The notes below the pieces were generated by a model. It was not told the origin of the DNA. It worked only from the letters and a program-made list of their open reading frames with translations, and did no database searches. From CAVPXC01 sp963709505 (lineage in GTDB: Bacteria; Chloroflexota; Anaerolineae; JAAEKA01): a stretch of DNA of 64,000 bases. The stretch spans positions 124,001-188,000 of the forward strand of contig CAVPXC010000001.1 in assembly GCA_963709505.1 (NCBI GenBank), in the 5' to 3' direction. Made by a program: the position numbers and the translations under genes. Of this stretch, positions 19,901 through 27,863 are shown one piece after another; position 1 is the stretch's first letter; each line of letters opens with the position of its first letter.

Positions 19901-22384
19901 GCTACGGCGAGATCGGCGTCGGTGACGGCTGGTGGCGCTGGTTCCCATCACGGCCACCGAGAGCTATACCCTGTACTACACCAGCGCGCCACCCACGCCC
20001 TCCGGCGTCGATCCCTACACGGTCTCGGCCCTGGGCGTGCAGACGCTGACCGTCTCCTCGGCCAACCCACTGGTGCTGTTCAACCTGGACGTGTCGCTGG
20101 AGTGGGATGCGCGCAACGATCCGGTCTTCATGGCGCAGCTGGAGCAGGACCTCCGCCGGGCGTCGGAGCTGCTGTACGACTGGAGCAACGGCCAGGCCGC
20201 CCTGGGCAAGGTCACGGTCTACCACGCCAAGCAGCACTGGCAGGACGCCCACGTGCTGATCTACGCCAACAACCGCTTCCGGCCGGCCGCCACCGAGGGC
20301 GGGATCATCACCGACATCGTTGACCGAGACGGTGTCCATCGGCGCGACCTCGGTGATCACCTATCTGCCCGGCCAGGTGGCGATGGGGCCGGTCTGGAAC
20401 CGCTACGGCGACCCCGGCAGCAACCTGGGCGAGGACTGGCCGCGCGCCTTTGCCCACGAGCTGGCCCACTTCGCCCTCTTCCTGGACGACAACTACATCG
20501 GCCTGGACGACCAGAACCTGCTGATGCCGGTCGACACCTGCCCCGGCGCGATGGCCGACCCCTACCGCGACGACGACGCCTCGGGCTACGGCGAGTTTCA
20601 CCCGGCCGCCGGCTGGCTGCCGGCTTGCCAGAACACCCTCTCCAACCGCAACACCGGCCGGGCCGACTGGCAGACCATCGGCGTCTTCTACCCCTGGCTG
20701 TTCACCGACCTGAACAACCCCGGTCCGAGCGTCCTGCCGCTGGGCGTCACCGAGGTGCAGGTGGTCGAGCCGATCACGCCCACGACCGCGCTGCAAGCGC
20801 CGCTCTTCCTGCTGGTGCAGGACGGCAACCGGGTGCTCCCGGACTCGCGGGCGCGCTCGTACCTGTTCCAGGACGGCTGGGCCGATGGACCTGGGCCAAC
20901 CGTCGCAGGACCGCCTGCTGGCGCGCGGGGCGCGGCCCGGCGACCGGCTGTGCGTGTACGACCTGGGCGCCAGCCGCCTGGGCTGCGAGACCATCACCAC
21001 GGGCGATACGGAGCTGGAGCTGGTAGACACGCCGGGCTGGCAGCCCGAGATCACGATCACGCCGATCACGTCGGTCACCCTGGCGATCAGCGTCACCAAC
21101 GTGCCGGCCGGCCTGTCGATGCAGGCCAAGCTGTACCCGCTGGGTAAACCGTCGCAGGGCGATATCTCCCTGGCCGAGGTGAGCGGCGAATATGTCGGGA
21201 CGTTCGAGCTGGACGAGCCATCGCTGGTGGGCGTGATCCAGGTGTGGGTGGACGAACCCGGCCAGCGCCGCGAGATCGTGAGCGACTACGTCCTCGGCGG
21301 CAACCCGGGCCGCATCTGGTCGGGTGGCGGGCGTATTTGGTCCGGTGGCGGGCGCATCTGGTCGGGCGGCGGGCGTATCTGGTCGGGAGGCGCGCCCGTA
21401 GGCTCAGCCGACGGACAGGTGATGGTGTACAACCCCGACGACAGCTACAGCGACGAGTGGTTCCTGACCGTGCAGGCGTCGGCGGTCGCGCCGCCGCAAT
21501 GGGCCACGCTGGTTGGCAAGGCGTACCGGGTCTCGACGGCGGGCGGCGCCCCCGACATCAACAATATGTCGATCGCCTTCAGCTACCTGGGCAGCGACGT
21601 GCCGCCGGGCGAGGAGCCGTGGCTGCGGGTGTACTACTGGGATGGCGCGACCTGGGCGCAGCTGTCCACCCGGCTGGACACCACCAACAACATGGCCTCG
21701 GCGCGGGTGCAAGGGCCGGGCGTGTATGCCCTGATGTCCAGCATCGAGATCCCGCTCTACGGACCCGGCTGGGACCTCTTTGGTTATCCCATCCTGGGAA
21801 CCAGGCCGGTGACCGAGGCGCTGATCTCGATCAGCGGCGCCTATGAAACCGTGCACCTCTATGATCCGGCGGTGCTCGATCCATTCGCACGCTGGCAAAC
21901 CCACGATGCAAACTGGCCCAGCCAACTGGATTGGCTCCACGCATTGGAGTTCGGCGAAAGCTATTGGATCCAGGTGTCTCGCCCTATCACCCTGTACTTA
22001 AGGGGTGCATCGCAACCTGGCCGCGCGGCGGAACCGGAGCTGCTCAGTCCGCCGGCAACTTATTTCGGCCCGGTGCTTGCCGGCAGCGGGCTGATACCTG
22101 CTGCAGGCATGCCGGTGACAGCCTGGATCGACGGGCATCTCTGCGGCCGCAGCCAAACGCAGGACGTCGGCGGCCAGATCATGTATGCCATCAACGTCCT
22201 GGCTGAAGGACCGGGCGTCGCTGCCGGCTGCGGTATCATCGGACGCCAGGTCACTTTTCAAGTCAACTCAACGGCAATGATGCCATCCGCCATCTGGGAT
22301 GACAATCATACTAGCGAACTGGCTCTCTGGCCGGATCTGGGCCTCGACGAGCGCCTGTGGGTTCCTTTGGTAATCAAGTCGTAG
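17000..22384 (+). CDS. Giant secreted protein: VCBS/FG-GAP-like repeats, HEXXH metalloprotease-like region, GRIWSGG repeats (frameshifted)
   Basis: GGAGGTGG precedes the ATG at 17000. An N-terminal membrane/signal segment (LLGALALGLILVFVCLALLT) leads to 14 copies of a repeat around SVAWGDWDGDGDLDLAVGN (17400-19300), each with an aspartate-rich calcium loop. An Ig-like stretch (AYFSLDSGSTWQPA, TNTDFLWDVYASNAFGASD) and a Gly-rich beta region follow. Then AFAHELAHFALFLDDNYIGL has a zinc-type HEXXH (20455-20469). Four GRIWSGG units (21308-21391) and a beta-rich end finish with WVPLVIKS. Breaks near 18340, 18600, 18722, 19495, 19570, 19900, 20320 and 20885 are needed to keep one frame; about 1,790 residues. 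Probably a surface-exposed protease or adhesin; the third zinc ligand is not identified. Confidence 0.68.
17400..19320 (+). repeat. 14 tandem VCBS-like coding repeats
   Basis: The DNA phrase GGGGAGATTGGGATGGAGAC and variants recur every 120-155 bases inside the giant secreted gene. Copies near 18060-18300 and 18490-18720 are almost identical at DNA level, so recent unequal exchange or assembly slippage is possible here, and several frame breaks fall in this part. Confidence 0.8.
21308..21391 (+). repeat. Four tandem 21-base units encoding GRIWSGG
   Basis: Exact protein repeats with silent base differences between units (for example CGCATCTGG against CGTATTTGG). They lie after the metalloprotease-like region and form a Trp/Gly hinge. 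The silent differences argue that the amino acid sequence is kept by selection. Confidence 0.85.
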
Positions 22385-22547
22385 GGCTTCGACTGGAGCC
22401 TCCATGGACAGGATCTTGAGTGGATCCCAATGAGTGCAGCGTCCACCCGCCACATTTGCTCGTGTGCGCAGTGCGTGTGTGGTGGGTGGACCGGCAGGTC
22501 ATCGCATAAGCGTGCTCGAACAGACTAGCTATAAGTAAGGAGCGACC

Positions 22548-23949
22548 ATGTCTACCCAACTCTCTCCGATCGATCGAACATCCGGCGGCCTCGCGCTTAG
22601 CGTGCTGTTTGGACTGCTTTGCTTGCTCCTGCTCTTCTTGATCTTCGCCCGGCCCGCGCTGGCAATGGCTGGCGATGCGCCGCCTGCGTCCGCCGCCTCA
22701 CTCCCTGTGTCGATACCGCTCGTTTGCCCCGACGTCGTCGCTCCTCCCGGCATCGATACGCTTGATATCGCCGCGGTCGCCGCTCGCTGGCCGCTCACCG
22801 CAGCCAACCCCGATCCCGACGGCAACCCCTCCACACCCAACTACGAGCCCCGTTACGACCTGGACCAGGACGGCGACGTCGATATCGTCGATATCATGCT
22901 CACGTCGTCTGAATGGAACACCATCGGCGCGCCACCCGGCATCGAGATAACGGCCATACCGCCTTACGGCACCAGTCAATACCTCCAAGGCCGCGTCGGA
23001 TGCGTCGTCCCAGCCGACTACAGAGTGGCCGTGTATATCTTCGTGGAGGGCTGGTGGACCAAGCCGACCTTCGCCAGCCCCTTGACGCCGATCCAACCCG
23101 ACGGCACGTGGTCGACGAACGTGACTACCGGTGGGTGCGACTCTCTGGCTACCCGATTCGCAGCGGTTTTGCTCCCGGTTGGCGTCACCCCGGATCTTTT
23201 GTCAGGCGCCGCAGCACTCACGGAGCGGATGCTTGGGTATCCCCACGTCATCGTCGGCCGGCTGCCGGGAACGCGCACCATCCAGTTCTCTGGGTCGACC
23301 TGGGTGGTCAAATCAACCGGAACGTGTCGCACGGTCGGCCCCGGCCCGAACTACTTCTCCGACGATCCGGCGGACGTCTCGGGTTGACGCGACTGGCCAG
23401 TTGCACATGCGCATTGTCAATCGCAACGGACTGTGGTGGAGCACCGAAGTGATCAACACCGCGCCGGCAGCTTACGGCGCCTACACCTTCACCCTGGCCA
23501 GCCGTGTGGACACGCTCGATCCCAGCGTCGTGGCTGGGCTGTTCACCTGGGATGACCTGGGCGAGGCACCCGCCTATGGCGAAGTCGACGTGGAATTCTC
23601 TCGTTGGGGCGATCCACTCACTGCCAACAACGCTCAATTCGTCGTCCAGCCGTGGGACCTCGCCGGCCATCGGCATCAATTCCCGATGCAGCTGCAAGGC
23701 GACCTGTCGACCCATCGTTTCATCTGGCAGCCCACCAGCGTGCAATTCGACAGCTACCAAGGGCTGGCTTCCCCACCCGCGCCTGGCGATCTGATCGAGT
23801 CGTGGCTTTTCAGCGGTTCCGATGTCCCGCCTCCTGGCAGAGGTAACGTCAGGATCAACTTCTGGCTCTACCAGAGTCTCCCGCCGACTAACGGGCAGCC
23901 GGTGGAGCTCATCGTCAAGTCGGTCTCTTTTGCGCCGGCCAGCCGCTAA
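22548..23949 (+). CDS. Secreted GH16-like (laminarinase-fold) protein with an N-terminal dockerin-like calcium loop (frameshifted)
   Basis: Signal or membrane segment (LALSVLFGLLCLLLLFLIFA, cleaved near ALAMA) with AAGGAG before the ATG. Next is a dockerin-type half, YDLDQDGDVDIVDIMLTSSE, then a beta domain, and after a one-base shift near 23383 a GH16-like domain: VDATGQLHMRIVNRNGLWWS, GEVDVEFSRWGD with the ExDxE catalytic pattern, THRFIWQPTSVQFDSYQG, and GRGNVRINFWLY. About 466 residues. GH16 enzymes cut beta-glucans and related polysaccharides with retention, so a hydrolytic role is plausible. The C-terminal block is shared with the small protein at 4506-4904. Confidence 0.72.
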
Positions 23950-24259
23950 AGCGCCGTGTCTCGCTGGGTATAGCCTGGTCCACGCCCTTCCTGATGCGCA
24001 CACTGTATTTCTTTCCCCACCCGGTGGTCTGCCCGATTGGGGTTTCTTTGTTTTGTCGCTTTGTCTCGCGAGCGCAATTCACGTTTTGGGCAGACCCTTC
24101 GGGTTTCCCTCGTCGAACCCGCTACCAGGGAACCAACGGCATCTGCTCGAACCGGGGAGTTGGTCAAGGACGAGAAACCCGAAGAGCCTGCCCTGAGGCC
24201 GCCGAAGGGGTCTAACACCCTGCTCCAGACCCAGGTTTCACCCTAGCCGCACGACCGGT
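23950..24259. other. Intergenic region with an imperfect long hairpin, no gene
   Basis: Bases 24088-24114 (GGGCAGACCCTTCGGGTTTC) can pair imperfectly with 24169-24193 (GAAACCCGAAGAGCCTGCCC). The AGACCCTTCGGGTTT word is echoed in the hairpin at 57211-57253. The short open frames here lack ribosome sites and known domains. Confidence 0.5.
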
Positions 24260-24288
24260 TTGACAAAAAGCTGACTATGTGATAACTT
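24260..24288 (+). promoter_or_regulatory. Predicted promoter of the GntR regulator
   Basis: TTGACA (24260-24265), 17-base spacer, TAACTT (24283-24288). It overlaps the operator-like repeats that follow. Confidence 0.5.
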
Positions 24289-24315
24289 GTATGCACAAGT
24301 ACACAAGTATACAAG
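24286..24315. promoter_or_regulatory. Operator-like inverted repeat, probable GntR autoregulation site
   Basis: CTTGTAT (24286-24292) mirrors ATACAAG (24309-24315), with ACAAGT words between. GntR/HutC regulators bind such AT-rich dyads. Overlap with the -10 box suggests repression of its own gene. Confidence 0.5.
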
Positions 24316-24344
24316 CCTTATAAGCTACCGTTTTTCGTTGCCCT

Positions 24345-25082
24345 ATGCCTGCCATTGACAAAACCAGCTACGTCCCTTACTACAAGCAATTGGCCGAGCT
24401 GTTGTTGCAGGAAATCGACGTGCAGCAGGCCAAGGGCGAGGGGTTTCAGCTACCCTCCGAAAATGAGCTTGCTGAACGGCACGGGCTAAGTCGTGCCACG
24501 GTGCGCCATGCGCTAGACGAGCTGGCACGCGAAGGCCGGATCTACACGCAAAAGGGCGTTGGCTCCTTCGCCCCGGCGCGACGGGTCGAACAGGACCTCA
24601 CAGCCCTGGTCTCGACGACCGAGGACATGCGTAAACGCGGCTGGAACTTGGTAACTCAGGTTCTCGGCTTGCAGCGTAGGGCGGCGTCCGGCGGCGTCGC
24701 AGCGGCCTTGGGCCTGGCGCCGGCAACCGCTGTCTTCGAATTGCGCCGCCTGCGCATCGTCGACGACGCACCGCTCAGCCTACAGACGACGTATTTGCCT
24801 GTTTCTCTATGCCCCACCCTGGAGCAAGACGACCTGACCGGCTCGCTCTACCACCTGCTGGAGTCGCGTTACAGTTTGCGGCTCTGGACGGCCCGCGAGA
24901 CCGTTCGAGCCCGCAGCGCGACGAACGAAGAAGCCGAGGCTTTGGCTGTCCCGCCCGGCAGCCCCGTACTGTACGCCGAACGCACAACTTATGCCGCTGA
25001 CGGCCAGCCAGTCGAGTATCTCGAAGCCGTCTGGCGCGGCGACCGCTATGATTTCAAGGTGACGTTGACACGACCTCAATGA
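24345..25082 (+). CDS. GntR-family regulator, HutC subfamily (UTRA ligand domain)
   Basis: 245 residues. The N-terminal winged helix reads LPSENELAERHGLSRATVRH and IYTQKGVGSFAPARR, the GntR hallmark. A UTRA domain follows with LGLAPATAVFELRRLRIVDD, YLPVSLCPTLEQDDLTGSLY and VLYAERTTYAADGQPVEYLE, the usual effector pocket for sugar phosphates or related acids. It faces the same way as the TIM-barrel and RuBisCO-like genes and probably controls them. No Shine-Dalgarno is evident at 24345, so the start is uncertain by a few codons. The stop codon lies within the 78-base palindrome. Confidence 0.88.
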   Translation: MPAIDKTSYVPYYKQLAELLLQEIDVQQAKGEGFQLPSENELAERHGLSRATVRHALDELAREGRIYTQKGVGSFAPARRVEQDLTALVSTTEDMRKRGWNLVTQVLGLQRRAASGGVAAALGLAPATAVFELRRLRIVDDAPLSLQTTYLPVSLCPTLEQDDLTGSLYHLLESRYSLRLWTARETVRARSATNEEAEALAVPPGSPVLYAERTTYAADGQPVEYLEAVWRGDRYDFKVTLTRPQ

Positions 25083-25156
25083 TGAGCGATGAACGATGAG
25101 TGATGAATTCGGACTCCGGAGTCCGAATTCATCACTCATCGTTCATCGCTCATCAT
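25079..25156. repeat. Perfect 78-base palindrome between the GntR and TIM-barrel genes
   Basis: Two 39-base arms meet with no loop at the centre GGACTCCGGAGTCC. The arms are built of seven-base words (ATGAACG, ATGAGTG, ATGAATT). It covers the GntR stop codon and may separate regulator from enzyme messages. The same words recur at 26183-26238, 42244-42372 and 59673-59739. Confidence 0.9.
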
Positions 25157-25198
25157 TCAGCTTTTCTCGAGTGCACGTCCCCCGAAGGAGACTCCCTT

Positions 25199-26182
25199 AT
25201 GTCCAACCCCCGCTTCTCCGCCAACATCAACACCTTCAACGCATGCGCCGATCGCTATGTGCTGGCCGGGTATGGCCCGCGCTTGGATACCGACCAGCTC
25301 ATCGAAGCCGCCACGAAAGTCCCCGGCCTGACCGGCGTCGAGGTCGTGGGGATGTGGCACGTCAACGACGGCAACGTCGAGCAGATTCATAAACAGATCA
25401 GCGATGCCGGCTTCGAGGTCACCTGCGTCACGCCGGATATCTGGGCCTCCGGCAAGTGGGGCTGGGGCTCGTTCAGCGCCAACGATCCGCAGGTGCGCCG
25501 CGACGCGATCCACGAGGTCAAGAAGTCAATGGAGTGGGCCCGGCAGCTCAACTGCCAGGTCGTTGACCTGTGGTTCGGCCAGGACGGCTTCGACTACCCC
25601 TTCCAGGCCGACTTTCTATCCGCCTGGGATCGGCTGGTCGAGGGCACGATCGAATGCGCCGAACATGTGCCTGAGGTTAACCTGGTCATCGAGTACAAGC
25701 CCAAGGAGCCGCGCACGCACTGCTTCATCGCGACGGTTGGTAAGACGCTTTTGTTTCTCGACAAGGTCAAGCGCCCCAACGTCGGCGCGATGATCGACGT
25801 GGGCCACGCGTTGATGGCTTACGAAAATGCCGCCGAGTCGGCCGCGCTCTTGCAGTACTTCGGCAACAAGCTGTTCTACATGCACTTCAACGACAACTGG
25901 CGGCTGTGGGACGACGACATGACCGTCGGCTCGGTGCATACGATCGAGATGCTGGAGCTGCTCTACTGGCTGGATCGCATGGACTACACCGGCTGGTACG
26001 CGCTTGACATCTTCCCTTACCGCGAGAACGGCGTGCGCGCCGCCAGCGAAAGCATCGCCTGGATCCAGGGCTTGCACGGCCTACTCGACAAAATCGGCCG
26101 CGAGCGCGTCGGCCAGGTCATTGCCTCGGGCGATGCGATGGATGCTTCGGCCATGCTACGCGAGGCCTTGCTGGGCACGTGA
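25199..26182 (+). CDS. Xylose isomerase-like TIM-barrel sugar isomerase/epimerase or decarboxylase
   Basis: 327 residues starting MSNPRFSANINTFNACADRY with GAAGGAG upstream of 25199. The fold markers are TGVEVVGMWHVND, the metal-ligand glutamate in NLVIEYKPKEPR, NVGAMIDVGHALMAYEN with Asp/His, FYMHFNDNWRLWDDD and the late GWYALDIFPYRENG. These fit the AP-endonuclease-2/xylose-isomerase superfamily, which isomerizes, epimerizes or, in some sugar-acid pathways, decarboxylates. It is directly before the RuBisCO-like gene and after a GntR regulator, so all three likely serve one sugar or sugar-acid route. The exact reaction is unknown. Confidence 0.8.
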   Translation: MSNPRFSANINTFNACADRYVLAGYGPRLDTDQLIEAATKVPGLTGVEVVGMWHVNDGNVEQIHKQISDAGFEVTCVTPDIWASGKWGWGSFSANDPQVRRDAIHEVKKSMEWARQLNCQVVDLWFGQDGFDYPFQADFLSAWDRLVEGTIECAEHVPEVNLVIEYKPKEPRTHCFIATVGKTLLFLDKVKRPNVGAMIDVGHALMAYENAAESAALLQYFGNKLFYMHFNDNWRLWDDDMTVGSVHTIEMLELLYWLDRMDYTGWYALDIFPYRENGVRAASESIAWIQGLHGLLDKIGRERVGQVIASGDAMDASAMLREALLGT

Positions 26183-26275
26183 TGAACGATGAATGATGAA
26201 CGATGAACGATGAATTCGGAATCCGGATTCCGAATTCACCATCCACCATCCACCATCCACCATCCACCATTTTAT
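26183..26275. repeat. Palindrome with reiterated ATGAACG and CCACCAT words
   Basis: The core 26211-26238 is a perfect 28-base palindrome centred on GGAATCCGGATTCC. Left of it are ATGAACG-type words, right of it five CACCATC units that do not complete the arm. It begins right after the TIM-barrel stop. Confidence 0.8.
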
Positions 26276-26293
26276 GAAGCGAGGTACAACTCT

Positions 26294-27649
26294 ATGTTCA
26301 AGCAACTCTACGACCCACACATGTTCAACTACATGTGGGAAAGCGTCGTGCCAGATGACAATTTCATCGTGGGCACGTACTACCTCGAAGACACGGTCGA
26401 CGCCTTCGACGCGGACTTTATCGACCACCTGGAACAGGTGCAGCGGCTGGCGTTGGAAGGCTCGACCGCGAGCTGGATGGACGTCAGCGAGGAGACGCCG
26501 GAGCTGCGGGAGAAGTTGAGCAGCAAAGTGCTGGGCTACTACGAGATCCCCGCGCCGCACGGCTCCAAGAAGGCCGTCATCCAAATGGGCTTCTCCACTG
26601 CGGCTTGGGATACTAACACCAATGTGCCGATGCTGCTGCTCTCGATTGCCGGCAACTGTTTTGCCTTCCCCACCAGCATGCGGCTGCTGGACATCTACAT
26701 CCCCAAGAAGCTGGCCGAGAGATTCCAGGGGCCCAAATTCGGCGTGCCTGGCATCCGCGAGGTGCTGGGCGTCTACGACCGGCCGCTGGTGCTGCACATC
26801 ATCAAGCCCAAGATGGGCATGACGCCCGAAGAGACCGCGGCCCAGGTCTATCAGACCGCGCTCGGCGGCGCTGACCTATGCAAAGACGACGAGATGTGCA
26901 CCGAGCTGGACAACTGCCCGTTCGATGCGCGGCTGGAGAAGGTGCTGCGGGCCATCGACGAGGCGCAGCAGAAGACGGGCCGCAAGATGCTGTACATGGT
27001 CAGCATCACCGACGAGGTGGATCGGGTGCTGGAGAAGGCGCGGCGAGCCTGTCGCGATGGCGCCAGCGGCCTGCTTCTGGCTTACTCCGCCGGGCCGTCC
27101 ATGCTGCGCGTCGTAGCCGAGGACAAGCAGGTGACATCGCCGGTTCTGCTGCACGTTTCGCACATGCTGGCTCTCCTCCCTACCATCAACTTCCCGGTCC
27201 TGTCCAAGATCTGCCGCCTCTGCGGCGCGGACATGATGCTGACGCCCGGCATTTGGTCGAGCATCCCGGTGGCTTCGATGGAAGAATGCTATCGCACCGC
27301 CCAGACGATGCTGGCGCCCTTCTACCACATCAAGCCAACCTGGCCCATGCCCGGCGCGGGCGTGCACCCAGGCTCGGTCGAGCCGATGCTGGCCGAGCAC
27401 GGCATCGACATGATCTTCATGGCAGGTGGCGGCATGCTGGGTCATCCCATGGGCTACACCGCCGGCGCCATGGCCTTCCGCCAGGCCATCGACGCGGCTC
27501 TGGCCGGCATTCCGCTGCCCATCGCGGCCAAGGATCTCCCCGAGCTGCGTGTCGCCCTGGAGACCTGGGGCTACCGCAAACGCCCGCACACACGCTGGGG
27601 CTATCTCAATCGGGAGTTTCATCCGAAGTTTGGGTCAAAGAACCTCTAG
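26294..27649 (+). CDS. RuBisCO-like protein (form IV-type large-subunit homologue)
   Basis: 451 residues, the normal length. The start region has FIVGTYYLEDTVDAFDADFI. Rubisco active-site landmarks present: HIIKPKMGMTPEE (catalytic Lys), GGADLCKDDEMC with the carbamylatable lysine and Asp/Glu metal ligands, LLHVSHML, and GGGMLGHPMGYTAGA (phosphate loop). Loop 6 reads LTPGIWSSIPVASMEE and lacks the catalytic lysine of carboxylases, so CO2 fixation is unlikely. RuBisCO-like proteins act as enolases, isomerases or decarboxylases; some work on branched sugar acids next to xylose-isomerase-like proteins. GAGG stands 11 bases before the ATG at 26294. Probably co-expressed with the preceding TIM barrel. 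Confidence 0.88.
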   Translation: MFKQLYDPHMFNYMWESVVPDDNFIVGTYYLEDTVDAFDADFIDHLEQVQRLALEGSTASWMDVSEETPELREKLSSKVLGYYEIPAPHGSKKAVIQMGFSTAAWDTNTNVPMLLLSIAGNCFAFPTSMRLLDIYIPKKLAERFQGPKFGVPGIREVLGVYDRPLVLHIIKPKMGMTPEETAAQVYQTALGGADLCKDDEMCTELDNCPFDARLEKVLRAIDEAQQKTGRKMLYMVSITDEVDRVLEKARRACRDGASGLLLAYSAGPSMLRVVAEDKQVTSPVLLHVSHMLALLPTINFPVLSKICRLCGADMMLTPGIWSSIPVASMEECYRTAQTMLAPFYHIKPTWPMPGAGVHPGSVEPMLAEHGIDMIFMAGGGMLGHPMGYTAGAMAFRQAIDAALAGIPLPIAAKDLPELRVALETWGYRKRPHTRWGYLNREFHPKFGSKNL

Positions 27650-27650
27650 G

Positions 27651-27679
27651 CAAGTAGGCAAGTAGACAAGTAGACAAGG
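27651..27679. repeat. CAAGTAGA direct repeats
   Basis: CAAGTAGG once and CAAGTAGA twice in a row, then CAAGG. The same word is in the arms of the palindrome at 2308-2385. Right after the RuBisCO-like gene. Confidence 0.6.
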
Positions 27680-27705
27680 AAGAAAGGATTCATACACCAG
27701 GTAGA

Positions 27706-27734
27706 TTGGCTGTTCATCTGCGCTGTGCTACAAT
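27706..27734 (+). promoter_or_regulatory. Predicted promoter of the polysaccharide cluster
   Basis: TTGGCT (27706-27711), 17-base spacer, TACAAT (27729-27734). The leader to 27864 contains a long inverted repeat. Confidence 0.5.
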
Positions 27735-27751
27735 TCAACCATATTGCACCT

Positions 27752-27832
27752 AAACTCATGTTCTGTTGAAACCAAGGGTTTCGAGGCGCGATTGGGCGTA
27801 CAAAACCCCTGGTTTCTCCAGAACATGAGTTT
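27752..27832. repeat. Inverted repeat in the leader of the Wzz-like gene
   Basis: AAACTCATGTTCT (27752-27764) pairs with AGAACATGAGTTT (27820-27832); inside, GAAACCAAGGGTTT can pair with AAACCCCTGGTTTC. Placed in the 5' leader, it could attenuate or stabilize the message. Confidence 0.7.
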
Positions 27833-27863
27833 GATACCGCGACAAACACCGAGAAGATGCATT

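Noticed and set aside
25079..26275. Possible CRISPR array because of repeated seven- to ten-base words
   Set aside because: No regular 25-40 base repeats with unique spacers and no cas genes; the structure is palindromic.
26294..27649. True RuBisCO carboxylase
   Set aside because: Loop 6 lysine and its surrounding motif are missing, and no small subunit or phosphoribulokinase is nearby.
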